From Dasania marina DSM 21967 (GTDB lineage: Bacteria; Pseudomonadota; Gammaproteobacteria; Pseudomonadales; Dasaniaceae), in assembly GCF_000373485.1 (NCBI RefSeq), contig NZ_KB891576.1, positions 496,001 to 560,000 on the forward strand: a stretch of DNA of 64,000 nt. The letters run 5' to 3'. Below, piece after piece: positions 56,242-64,000 of this stretch (positions are counted from its first letter, which is position 1; each line of letters begins with the position of its first letter). The position numbers were made by a program, and so were the translations under genes. The notes below the pieces were generated by a model, which saw only the letters and a program-made list of their open reading frames with translations, did no database searches and was not told the origin of the DNA.

Positions 56242-56874
56242 AGGGTCAGAGTAAAAACGCTCAACATGGTTTTTGTTCATGGTTGATACCCGCCCTCAGC
56301 TTTAAGAGACCAGTAAACAACATCCATTTGTTCAAGAAAGAACGATATGGCACGGCTTGGACGATATAGCCCTGTAGGCATACCTCAGCATGTTATACAG
56401 CGGGGCAATAATAGGCAGGTTTGTTTTGCGACTGAGGAGAAGGTGGCAGCTTATGCACATTGGTTGTTTGAAGGGCGATTCAAATCTGCGCTGTTGAGCA
56501 AGATGACTATTATCTAATTGACCAACGCCATATTGAACTAAACCCTGTTAGGGCGGGAATGGTTGCTGACCCGGCAGATTATAGTTGGTCTAGTTATCGC
56601 TCGAATGCTTTTGGCCAAGTGTCAAAACTCTGGACTCCACATCAGGCGTATTTGTCACTAGGTAAGGCCATTGCTTTGAGGTGTAACAACTACCGATCTT
56701 TGTTTCTAGATGAGATTGCTGGTAATTTACTCAACGACATACGGCGATCTGCGAATAAGGGATTGGCCCTTGGTTCAGAAAAATTTAAGGATGAAATTTA
56801 GGCCTTAGGTCATAGAAGGCAGCGACGGATCAAGCGAGTCCCAAAAATCCGAGAGTAGTTTTTACTCTGCCCCT
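56242..56874 (+). mobile_element. RAYT-type (Y1 transposase) element, copy 2, inactive
   Basis: Bounded by AGGGTCAGAGTAAAAAC at 56242-56258 and GTTTTTACTCTGCCCCT at 56858-56874 (one mismatch). The gene (56347-56801) starts MARLGRYSPVGIPQHVIQRGN, typical of REP-associated tyrosine transposases, then jumps from HWLFEG straight to GRFKSALLS, losing the HUH-motif region (the VMTNHVHLL block of the family). A frameshift near 56500 breaks DDYYLIDQRHIELNPVRAGM. The C-terminal VADPADYSWSSYRSNAF and LGSEKFKDEI are intact in the other frame. It cannot transpose by itself. Confidence 0.85.
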
Positions 56875-56918
56875 ACTGAGTGCACACTTAACCTTCCACA
56901 GACTGATGGAGAAACACA

Positions 56919-57506
56919 ATGGCACATCTTAAACCGCTTGAATATTGTGATATTGAAGATCAAGACGTTCGACAATCAATCGAAAAGTATGAAGAACTGC
57001 GAGGCTTCGTACCCAACAGTATTCGGACTATGGCACGTCGACCTGAGATAGTTAAAGCCTTTATGGCTCTTAACCAAGCAGTGCTATATGACGGCACGGT
57101 GCCCGAAGCAACTAAAATGCTCGTTAGCCTGGCTACCAGTTTATCGTCAGGCTGTTTGTACTGTCAGTCACACATGACGAATCTGTCATCAATTTACAAT
57201 GTTTCAGATGAAAAGATTGCCGATTTACTTAACTATCAAGAGAGTGAGAAATTTAGCGCCGCAGAAAAAGCGGCGTTGACGATTGCATTTAAAGCGGCAG
57301 GCGTGCCTAACGAAGTTGAAGAAGCTGACTTTACGATACTAAAACAACATTATGACGACGGCCAAATTGTAGAAATCGTAGCAACAATAGGCTTGTTCGG
57401 TTACTTAAATCGTTGGAACGACACCATGGCTACACAAATTGAAATGGTCCCAAGCAACACCACAAAGCGCATCCTCACGGATTGGCAAGAAGGCAAGCAC
57501 GCTTAG
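56919..57506 (+). CDS. Carboxymuconolactone-decarboxylase/AhpD-like protein
   Basis: 195 residues, AhpD-like fold. The core GCLYCQSHMTNLSSIYNVSDEKIADLL (near residues 83-110) carries the CxxCxxxH redox-type motif of the family. The second helix pair includes LTIAFKAAGVPNEVEEADF. Family members act as peroxidases or as decarboxylase-related proteins; with the CxxC the first is more likely. GGAG precedes the ATG. It lies just after the RAYT element and before a FadL gene on the same strand; a specific pathway is not evident. Confidence 0.85.
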   Translation: MAHLKPLEYCDIEDQDVRQSIEKYEELRGFVPNSIRTMARRPEIVKAFMALNQAVLYDGTVPEATKMLVSLATSLSSGCLYCQSHMTNLSSIYNVSDEKIADLLNYQESEKFSAAEKAALTIAFKAAGVPNEVEEADFTILKQHYDDGQIVEIVATIGLFGYLNRWNDTMATQIEMVPSNTTKRILTDWQEGKHA

Positions 57507-57707
57507 ACACCGGCGAGTTAGCATATCTGCCTAGTCAGGCGGTTAATCACAGCTTGCTTAGTGCTAACGGCGACTTTGTTTTAGCAACTACCAAAATCGT
57601 CATAAGCTTATAAAATGTGGTTCTTAGACAATTATGTAATAAGCAAATATGATGGCCGCCATTAATAGCCGATGAACATAGCATCGGTATTCATTGTGGG
57701 GGTTATC

Positions 57708-58949
57708 GTGAAAGTGATTAACAAAAAATTATTGGCGGCCGCTGTTTTGGCGACACTGCCTTTGTCTGCCTTTGCCACTAACGGCTATTTTCAGCATGGC
57801 TATGGCATCATCGCACAAGGCATGGGTGGCGCCGCAACGGCTATGACTAAAGATGCCATGGGTGGCGCTAATAACCCTGCATCTATGGTTTGGGTAGGCA
57901 ATCGCATAGATCTAGGAGTCACAGTTTTCAGCCCTAAGCGTGAAGCTGAGCGCAGGGACAACGCCATGGGGCTAAATGGTTCTAGCGAGAGCGGCAAGAA
58001 CTACTTTTTACTGCCCGGTTTTGGCTATAACCGCCTGGTAAATGAAAAGGTCTCACTCGGTGTCACGGTTTACGGTAATGGTGGCATGGATACGCACTAT
58101 GCAAGCGGTACGCTGTTCGGCGGAAACGCTAACTTGTTGGCTGGCCAAGGGCGACTGGGAGTGAATCTCGAGCAAATCGTGTTTGCTCCGACTGTTGCCT
58201 TCAAACTGGGTGAGCATCATTCCATAGGGGTATCACCGCTGCTGACCTACCAGCGCTTTAAAGCCTATGGCCTAAGTGCATTCAAGGGCATGTCGGCTAG
58301 CCCCAACAATGTTACTGATAAGGGGCGTGATGATTCTACTGGTGTCGGTGTACGCATCGGCTGGCTGAGCAAGATAAACGATAGCGTTAGCCTGGGGGCA
58401 AGTTATTCCCCACAAACACGGATGAGCAAGTTTAATGATTATAAAGGCTTGTTTGCTCAGCAGGGGCGCTTTGATCTGCCTGAGAACTACAGCCTAGGGC
58501 TAGCTGTTGCTGTTACGGACACACTGAGCTTCGCCTTCGATTATCAGCGTATCAACTATTCCAATGTTCGTGCGGTGGGTAATGCCAGTTCCATTCTCGC
58601 GCCTTTGGGCTCCGATAACGGCCCTGGTTTCGGCTGGCATGATATCAATATCTACAAGGCCGGCGTCGAGTACGCCGTTGATACACAATTAACTCTGCGT
58701 GCCGGTTACAGCCACAGTGATAACCCGATTCATGCCGATGATGTGACGTTCAATATTTTAGCGCCTGGCGTCATAGAGGATCACGCTACGCTGGGGGCGA
58801 GCTGGAGCTACGACAATAACAGTGAGTTAAGCGTGGCTTATACCCATGCGTTTTCTAACAGTGTATCGGGTACTTCCATATTCGGTGGTACAGAAACCAT
58901 CAAGATGTATCAAAACTCAGTAGGCATCTCTTATGGTTTGCGCTTCTGA
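57708..58949 (+). CDS. OmpP1/FadL-family outer-membrane transport protein
   Basis: 413 residues from GTG 57708 (a GGGGG site lies close upstream; ATG 57672 adds 12 residues that spoil the signal peptide). The signal peptide ends at AFA, followed by the NGYFQHGYGIIAQGMGGAATA plug-like start typical of FadL, and a barrel ending in YGLRF. It admits hydrophobic compounds such as long-chain fatty acids or aromatic hydrocarbons across the outer membrane. A few NPASM and GVTVY motifs are the usual family features. Ligand unknown. Confidence 0.9.
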   Translation: MKVINKKLLAAAVLATLPLSAFATNGYFQHGYGIIAQGMGGAATAMTKDAMGGANNPASMVWVGNRIDLGVTVFSPKREAERRDNAMGLNGSSESGKNYFLLPGFGYNRLVNEKVSLGVTVYGNGGMDTHYASGTLFGGNANLLAGQGRLGVNLEQIVFAPTVAFKLGEHHSIGVSPLLTYQRFKAYGLSAFKGMSASPNNVTDKGRDDSTGVGVRIGWLSKINDSVSLGASYSPQTRMSKFNDYKGLFAQQGRFDLPENYSLGLAVAVTDTLSFAFDYQRINYSNVRAVGNASSILAPLGSDNGPGFGWHDINIYKAGVEYAVDTQLTLRAGYSHSDNPIHADDVTFNILAPGVIEDHATLGASWSYDNNSELSVAYTHAFSNSVSGTSIFGGTETIKMYQNSVGISYGLRF

Positions 58950-59005
58950 AGCCCTACTCTTTGGCGTAGAATAGATCAGACACTTGCAAACAATGTAGAG
59001 GCAGC

Positions 59006-59455
59006 ATGACTATAACCACTTTTACCCCTTGGACTGGCCTCCTTGGCGGCATACTCATAGGCCTTGCCGCAGTAGCTTGGCTATGGCTTTACGGACGTGT
59101 TACCGGCATCAGCGGCATACTGGGTGGTTTAACGCTTGATCGACAACCCGGTGAGCGCAGCTGGCGTGGCTGGTATTTGCTGGGGCTCATTGTGGGCGCC
59201 GTCATTTACCAATGGCTGGCATCAGCAGGCCTGCCGGGCGAGCATTACCAAGTCGATTTGCAGGTGGGTTGGCCGTTAACCATTGTGGCGGGTCTATTAG
59301 TAGGCTTTGGTACTCGCATGGGTAACGGCTGCACCTCAGGGCACGGTGTTTGCGGGCTGGCAAACACCTCTGTTCGATCGTTGGCAGCAACAGCTACTTT
59401 TATGGCCACCGGCTTCCTTACCGTTTTTATCGTCCGCCATGTTGTGGGAGCATAA
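59006..59455 (+). CDS. YeeE/YedE-family membrane protein, half 1
   Basis: 149 residues, four hydrophobic segments, DUF395 (YeeE/YedE, PmpA-like). It has the conserved GFGTRMGNGCTSGHGVCGL segment with the cysteine pair thought to guide thiosulfate/sulfur-like species. The stop is followed one base later by the ATG of the second half. In many Gammaproteobacteria the two halves form a split transporter. AGAGGC precedes the ATG. Confidence 0.88.
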   Translation: MTITTFTPWTGLLGGILIGLAAVAWLWLYGRVTGISGILGGLTLDRQPGERSWRGWYLLGLIVGAVIYQWLASAGLPGEHYQVDLQVGWPLTIVAGLLVGFGTRMGNGCTSGHGVCGLANTSVRSLAATATFMATGFLTVFIVRHVVGA

Positions 59456-59456
59456 T

Positions 59457-59879
59457 ATGAAACACAAACTTCCCCATGCGTTTATTGCTCTGTTAGCGGG
59501 TAGCCTATTTGGCCTTGGCTTGGGTGTATCTGGCATGATTAGCCCGGCCAAGGTACTCAACTTTTTAGATTTAGCCGGTCATTGGGACCCGTCTTTGGCC
59601 TTTGTCATGGGCGGCGCTGTGCTGGTGGCTTTTCCCGCCTTTCAATTGGCCAAGCGTGGTAATCGTCAGCCGCTGCTAAGTGACGGCTTTCAATTGCCCA
59701 GCCGTAAAGACATCGATGGCCGTCTGTTGGGCGGCGCTGCCATTTTCGGTATAGGCTGGGGGCTGGGCGGCCTCTGTCCGGGGCCGGCGATTGCCGCTCT
59801 CTCTAGTTTACAGTGGCCGATAGTGGGTTTTATTTTGGCCATGATTGCAGGGCAATGGCTGGCTGACCGCTGCAGCTAA
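59457..59879 (+). CDS. YeeE/YedE-family membrane protein, half 2
   Basis: 140 residues from ATG 59457, overlapping nothing but starting one base after half 1 ends. DUF395 features: LFGLGLGVSGMISPAKVLNFLDL and the cysteine-bearing GIGWGLGGLCPGPAIAALS. Paired with half 1 it would form a sulfur-compound or other small-anion import channel. A longer in-frame start at 59307 lies inside half 1 and is not needed. Confidence 0.87.
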   Translation: MKHKLPHAFIALLAGSLFGLGLGVSGMISPAKVLNFLDLAGHWDPSLAFVMGGAVLVAFPAFQLAKRGNRQPLLSDGFQLPSRKDIDGRLLGGAAIFGIGWGLGGLCPGPAIAALSSLQWPIVGFILAMIAGQWLADRCS

Positions 59880-60051
59880 AGCGTTGTTATCCTTTTTTGC
59901 GAATTTTGTGAAAGTCGATCACCAGCCATAACGCCTGCTTGGTGAAAAACTTTCCTCTTCGCAAGTCGTTATGCCCCTTGTTCACACCATTGAGTAAATC
60001 TAAGTCATTAACTACTTTATGCATAATAATGATAAATAATAGGTTGTTCAT

Positions 60052-60420
60052 ATGACGCGTTTACTGGCTTTAATTCTTGCCTATTTTTTCTTGGCTTTGG
60101 CGATAGTAGGCGTATTTCTCCCGGGTTTACCCACGGTTCCTTTTTTGCTTTTAACAGCGTGGTTTGCCGCTAGAGGTTCTGACCGTTTACATGGTTGGCT
60201 ATACGCACATCCACATTTAGGTAAGTTACTTATTGATTGGGAGCAACAAGGGGCGGTGTCGCGCACCAGTAAAGTAATCGCCGTATTGATGCTGATTATT
60301 AGCTGGGCTGTAATGCTTAATCGTTTAGATAATATTTGGCTACTAACAGCTATCGCCATTTTATTTATTACCATAGCGATGTATTTAATCAGTAGGCCAG
60401 AGCCCCATAAAGCGGGGTAG
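60052..60420 (+). CDS. ybaN: YbaN (DUF454) inner-membrane protein
   Basis: 122 residues with three to four TM segments. Family marks: FLALAIVGVFLPGLPTVPFLLLTAWFAARGSDRLHGWLYAHPHLGKLL. Function is not established. It is followed 5 bp later by a gene for a membrane protein with an internal stop. A 3' remnant of a second, similar gene is at 54239-54298. Confidence 0.88.
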   Translation: MTRLLALILAYFFLALAIVGVFLPGLPTVPFLLLTAWFAARGSDRLHGWLYAHPHLGKLLIDWEQQGAVSRTSKVIAVLMLIISWAVMLNRLDNIWLLTAIAILFITIAMYLISRPEPHKAG

Positions 60421-60425
60421 TTTAT

Positions 60426-60953
60426 ATGCCTGAAGAATATTTATACTATTTCAAAAAAACGCGAAAACAACGATCTGCGCTGTTTATTAGAATGGGCGTG
60501 GCTGCTTTAGGCTATATAGCCGCACTTTATTGGGTTGAATATTACACGGACTTTACTGTACCTGAGGATTTTCACACTATAGCTGTTATCGCATTCTCAT
60601 TAGCATCCCTCATCTTATTTTATATTGCATGGTGACATATCAAGCACCCAGCAACCTATGAGGCATACATTACCAGTAAAGAACTTTCAGTAAGCTACCC
60701 CGAATCTCTGTCATGGTCTTTCAAGGTGAACGTTGCAGATATTAAACGTATTGAACATAGACAAACCCATGCTAGCGGTGGGAAATCTATTGTAAGGACA
60801 GGGGCGCTGATGAAAAACAGGGATTTTCATCAGATAAGTATGAACTATGGCAACAACGTTAATGAGATGTTTAAAGTTCTTCAGTCTATTAATCCAGAAA
60901 TAACCTTCCCTAAAACCATCAAAACAACTTTTCATCTGTTTGGTAAAAAATAA
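60426..60953 (+). pseudogene. Membrane protein gene interrupted by one in-frame TGA
   Basis: The 5' part (60426-60635) encodes two TM helices (RMGVAALGYIAALYWVEYY and TIAVIAFSLASLILFYIAW) and ends at TGA 60633-60635. The same frame continues open to 60953 with HIKHPATYEAYITSKELSVSYPE, then SWSFKVNVADIKRIEHRQ and GKK, a soluble PH/YcxB-like part. Together they make a 175-residue protein; a single TGG-to-TGA change or a sequencing error would explain the split. No SECIS-like element or selenoprotein context is seen. The TGA is followed by C, a leaky context, so some read-through is possible. Close linkage to ybaN suggests a shared unit. Confidence 0.72.
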
Positions 60954-61063
60954 AGTAATACCTAACAGCTGCTTAAACAACATAGTTGCCAACAGACAAG
61001 ACCTACCGGATGCGTTAAAGCCCGCTATTTAGCCACCCGTTCGCTACTGAGGTGCTTAGTCTG

Positions 61064-61195
61064 TTAAACCAGCTCACGCTTCTCACGTCGGGCAGCTCGA
61101 ATGTCTTTCACTGTGGCCACGCCAATAACCGCCAGCACGGCCAGCGACACCAACGGCCAGATAAGTACATATAACGCCAATATAAATGTTTCCAT
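61064..61195 (-). CDS. Small subunit of a sodium:solute symporter (putative transporter small subunit)
   Basis: 43 residues: one TM helix (METFILALYVLIWPLVSLAV then LAVIGVATVKDI) and a basic C-terminus (RAARREKRELV). This matches the short proteins named 'putative transporter small subunit' that sit next to SSS genes. AAAGAGGA lies upstream of the ATG, and the gene starts 61 bp after the symporter stop on the same strand. It was too short to appear in simple ORF lists. It probably stabilises or regulates the large transporter. Confidence 0.82.
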   Translation of the reverse strand: METFILALYVLIWPLVSLAVLAVIGVATVKDIRAARREKRELV

Positions 61196-61256
61196 ATTTA
61201 TTCCTCTTTCCTAGTTGCTGCGCAAGCAGCGCAGCAACGGATGGATTGAATGCAAC

Positions 61257-62909
61257 TCAAGCCTGAACGGCCGGTTTAACCGGGTCGTAGTTAATGACTT
61301 GCTGATCGATCTGGGAGAAGTCAAATTTGCTAGAACTCAGCAGGCTAACAACAACGCAGACTATGGTGCTGACACCATAAGCCATTAACGATGCCAGCAA
61401 CACGGTGTAGTCCCGCAGAAACCCGACGCAAAAAATCGCCAAACCTATAGCACCGAGCGCGCCGATAATTAGCCCTACACGGCGCCCGCAAAAACCAAAT
61501 GCCATTAAGCCCAGCACTACCCCGCCGCCTACGGCTGCCAGTAACTCGAACAGTACCGGGATTACGCTAACCATTGGCAGCAGCTCAAAACGGGCGATGC
61601 AAAACATCACCAGCCCGGTAACAACCGATGAGGTGAAGGCTGCGTTGGTGACTCGATTCCAGAAACAGCTGGCGATTACCGGGAAAACAATCGCACCCCA
61701 GAGTGCGCCAACAAAGACTAGTAAGATCAATATATCCATTGAAAAGCTGGCGAGAATCACCCCGATCAGCGTTGCAACTATCATGGTTAGCCTACCAATG
61801 AACAGCATTTTGGTGGGGTCAGGTTTGTTTTTGGCAATATTCTTGCCATACACATCGGCCATCACAATCGCCGACATGGCGGAAAGATCCGAGTCGGCGG
61901 TTGAGGAAAGTGAACCAATAACCAAAATAAAGAACATCCCAATAAACACCGGGGATAGGTACATTGAAACCATTTGTGGTATCAAGTTGTTCATGTCGCC
62001 ATCAATAGGCTCCATGCCGGTCATCAGGGCCATCAAGCCAATCATACCCAAGCCAATAACAATGGCGCCGTAGCCAATAGTAGCGGTGATAAAGGTCGGT
62101 TTGATATGGTCTTCACGCACGGCGAATAGACGCTGGGAGATGGTTTGGTTGCCTATGGCATAAGCCAGCACCGCAACAAAGAAAGGCGCACCCTGATTGA
62201 GGATGGCGTCCATAGAGAATAAATTCGCCTGCTCTGGCGTGAGCAGGCTCATGCCGTCCGCTAGTGTTTGTGGCCCGCCTAGCGAGAATAGCACTGCAGG
62301 AATAATCAGAATCGCAACTGCCATCATGGCCATTAGCTGGGCAAAGTCCGTGAGTACCGAGGCGCGAAAGCCCGACCACAACGTGTAGGACAACACACCG
62401 ACCCCAGCAACTATTACCCCAGTTTGAAAGGACAAGGGCGACAGTACTGAGACCAATGCACCTGAAGCGGTGAAGTTGACCATCAGGCTAATGATACTGC
62501 CCAAAATATTGGACGATGCGAGTATCAACTGGCTGGATGAGCCATGCCGGGCATGGATAAGCTCACCTAGGGTGTGCGCATTGGGTGCCAGCTCACGGAA
62601 GCGGCGACCAAAGGGATAAATAAATAAAATCATCAGCGCGCCCCACAAGCCGTAATGCAAGGGGCCGGAAATACCGTAGGTATAACCCGAGGTGGCGGCA
62701 CCATAGAACGAGGCTGCCCATATCCAGGTAGCTGTCATACTGGCGGCACCGAGACCAAAGCCGATCTGATGATTGGACACCATGAAGGCGTCAGTATTTT
62801 CCTTTTTCTTCTTGATCAGCAAGGTTAAAAGATAAGTGCCGCCGTAAAAGGCGACCAGTAAAACGATGACTGTTAACGTCGAGAACTGATAGAAACTTTC
62901 TTCGTTCAT
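61257..62909 (-). CDS. Sodium:solute symporter (SSS) family transporter
   Basis: 550 residues with about 13-14 TM helices. SSS-type segments: FMVSNHQIGFGLGAASMTATWIWAASF, GPLHYGLWGALMILFIYPFG, SSTADSDLSAMSAIVMADVYGKNIAK (the Na2-site region) and GALWGAIVFPVIASCFWNR. The longer-than-usual layout with the small subunit gene downstream recalls the urea/polyamine DUR3-like branch. It imports an unknown solute with Na+. Not near any obvious catabolic gene. Confidence 0.9.
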   Translation of the reverse strand: MNEESFYQFSTLTVIVLLVAFYGGTYLLTLLIKKKKENTDAFMVSNHQIGFGLGAASMTATWIWAASFYGAATSGYTYGISGPLHYGLWGALMILFIYPFGRRFRELAPNAHTLGELIHARHGSSSQLILASSNILGSIISLMVNFTASGALVSVLSPLSFQTGVIVAGVGVLSYTLWSGFRASVLTDFAQLMAMMAVAILIIPAVLFSLGGPQTLADGMSLLTPEQANLFSMDAILNQGAPFFVAVLAYAIGNQTISQRLFAVREDHIKPTFITATIGYGAIVIGLGMIGLMALMTGMEPIDGDMNNLIPQMVSMYLSPVFIGMFFILVIGSLSSTADSDLSAMSAIVMADVYGKNIAKNKPDPTKMLFIGRLTMIVATLIGVILASFSMDILILLVFVGALWGAIVFPVIASCFWNRVTNAAFTSSVVTGLVMFCIARFELLPMVSVIPVLFELLAAVGGGVVLGLMAFGFCGRRVGLIIGALGAIGLAIFCVGFLRDYTVLLASLMAYGVSTIVCVVVSLLSSSKFDFSQIDQQVINYDPVKPAVQA

Positions 62910-63329
62910 TGAATACCTATAGGCTTTGCAGCCCGATCATTCTTTACAGCAACCAGTATTCCATGTGCGAAGCGGCCACTAAAAGACGTAAAAAACAGTA
63001 CATCTTTCTAGATATATCTGTAGTGAGATGACGACCGCGATTGGCGGCCTATATACTAAAAATGCAAGAGTTCGGCGTTGCAAACGCCGTGGTAACAGCG
63101 GACCAGATTAACGTACACCGTGAATAGTAATAATGCACTGGCACGGCTGATCCGGTGGTGTACCCTACACTTTCAAGCTAGTTCCGTCCACACATGCCCC
63201 CAATAGGCCCGGCATGCGTACATAAAAATAAGTACTCTGTATTGCTGCAAATTCGTTAAATAATGCTATTTATTAAGTCACTGAATGGCTTATGTCGTTA
63301 TACTAAAAAACAAACTACTAGAAAAATAT
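62910..63329. other. Divergent intergenic region before the phosphatase-family gene
   Basis: This 420-bp region has the hairpin GGCGTT-GCA-AACGCC near 63072 and a GC-rich stretch about 63020-63140, but no clear gene, operator or terminator with U-tract. It should contain the promoters of the SSS gene (-) and the phosphatase-family gene (+). Confidence 0.4.
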
Positions 63330-64000
63330 ATGTTAATAATATCTGCCACAGCTACGCTATTCATTGTGATAGCCACTGCACTACCGCTGCTGAAACACAC
63401 CCATTGGCTAGTCAGGGGGATGGATTTTCCGCGCCTACAAATTGCGTCAATTGCTATGGGCGTGCTTATTGTTGAGTTTATTTTTCTCGACCTGCAAAGG
63501 CCTATCACTGGGTTGCTAATCGCTACCACAGCCTTATGCTTTTTTTGGCAGCTATGGTGGATATTACCTTATACCCTGATCTGGCCTAAGGAGGTTAAAG
63601 CCACCAACGCTCTTGACCCTAACAGCCAGCTTAGCGTCATCACTGCCAACGTACTGAAAACAAATCGCAATAGTGATGCGCTAATTGATATTGTTGCAGC
63701 CTATAAGCCCGATATTCTGGTAACTTTAGAATCAGATACGTGGTGGCAAAACAGGCTTAAGGTATTGGAAGCTGATATGCCTTACAGCGTTAAGTGCCCG
63801 CTGGATAATCTCTACGGCATGCACGTTTATTCTAGGCTGCCTTTTAGCGAAGAAAAAATATCTTATCTGGTTGAAAAGGATATTCCATCCATACATTTAG
63901 CGCTGGAGCTACGCACAGGTGATAAAGTGCGTATGCATTTTGTCCATCCGGCACCACCCAGCCCAACTGAAAACGCTGAATCGACAGAGCGAGATGCTGA
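63330..64000 (+). CDS. Endonuclease/exonuclease/phosphatase-family membrane protein, partial
   Basis: Open from ATG 63330 to the end of the window (223 codons and no stop yet). Three N-terminal hydrophobic segments (ATLFIVIATALPLL, LQIASIAMGVLIVEFIFL, TGLLIATTALCFFWQLWWILP) are followed by the start of an EEP domain: LSVITANVLKTNRNSDALIDIV, YKPDILVTLESDTWW (with the catalytic Glu), and MHFVHPAPPSP. This is the layout of a common marine-bacterial EEP membrane protein. The C-terminal catalytic His/Asp lie beyond the window. Substrate unknown. Confidence 0.88.
   Translation, partial: MLIISATATLFIVIATALPLLKHTHWLVRGMDFPRLQIASIAMGVLIVEFIFLDLQRPITGLLIATTALCFFWQLWWILPYTLIWPKEVKATNALDPNSQLSVITANVLKTNRNSDALIDIVAAYKPDILVTLESDTWWQNRLKVLEADMPYSVKCPLDNLYGMHVYSRLPFSEEKISYLVEKDIPSIHLALELRTGDKVRMHFVHPAPPSPTENAESTERDA

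Noticed and set aside
57517-57575. GTTAGCA...TGCTAAC inverted repeat after the AhpD-like gene as an attC site
   Set aside because: The core boxes are in the wrong order (GTT first, AAC last) and the interior is not palindromic.
60970-61030. ACCTAAC...GTTAAAG as an attC site downstream of the interrupted gene
   Set aside because: The interior does not pair and the right box deviates from consensus.

Overview
The window looks like chromosome from a marine, heterotrophic gammaproteobacterium. This is an inference from four TonB-dependent receptors, a gammaproteobacterial ybbA/ybbP/tesA gene order, Na+-coupled transporters (NSS, NhaC, SSS families) and moderate GC; a Cellvibrionales/Spongiibacteraceae-like host would fit, but no rRNA or marker gene confirms it. 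No rRNA, tRNA or CRISPR array was seen.

Region 1 (1-5.6 kb): a TonB receptor (-), then a GT1-type glycosyltransferase, two tandem paralogous cupins and a TetR regulator (+). Region 2 (5.6-24.3 kb) is the coherent core: a nearly complete kynurenine / 3-hydroxyanthranilate meta-cleavage pathway. One arm (-) has kynureninase plus a Na+-coupled amino-acid-type transporter. Divergent from it are acylating acetaldehyde dehydrogenase and 4-hydroxy-2-oxovalerate aldolase (+). A tight seven-gene operon (-) carries 2-aminomuconate semialdehyde dehydrogenase, 2-oxopent-4-enoate hydratase, 4-oxalocrotonate decarboxylase, 2-aminomuconate deaminase, 3-hydroxyanthranilate 3,4-dioxygenase, ACMS decarboxylase and an LVIVD-repeat lipoprotein. 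Two TonB receptors sit inside the region and a LysR regulator is divergent from the large operon. Together these enzymes would take 3-hydroxykynurenine or 3-hydroxyanthranilate to pyruvate and acetyl-CoA. Tryptophan dioxygenase, formamidase and kynurenine monooxygenase are not in the window.

Region 3 (24.3-33.3 kb): LysR-acuI-ytoQ-methyltransferase, a FUSC-like membrane protein, the ybbP-ybbA ABC system divergent from tesA, and a small Trp-rich protein. Region 4 (33-36 kb): a ureohydrolase gene bracketed by two long, hairpin-rich direct repeats. Region 5 (35.7-47 kb): TPR-sulfotransferase with a TonB receptor and LysR, DAHP synthase, a methyltransferase, a periplasmic binding protein, NhaC and GNAT.

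Region 6 (46-53 kb): a soluble NAD-dependent, molybdenum/tungsten formate dehydrogenase operon (fdsG-fdsB-fdsA-fdhD) with a divergent ModE-like/periplasmic-binding-domain regulator. Region 7 (53-61 kb) is accessory and scarred: a VOC gene followed by a 60-bp attC-like palindrome and a truncated GNAT gene (an integron-cassette-like arrangement), two decayed copies of one RAYT-type element, a 3' remnant of a ybaN-like gene, a diguanylate cyclase, a carboxymuconolactone-decarboxylase-family gene, FadL, a split YeeE/YedE pair, ybaN and a membrane-protein gene interrupted by an in-frame TGA. Region 8 (61-64 kb): a sodium:solute symporter with a 43-residue small subunit and the start of an endonuclease/exonuclease/phosphatase-family protein that runs off the end.
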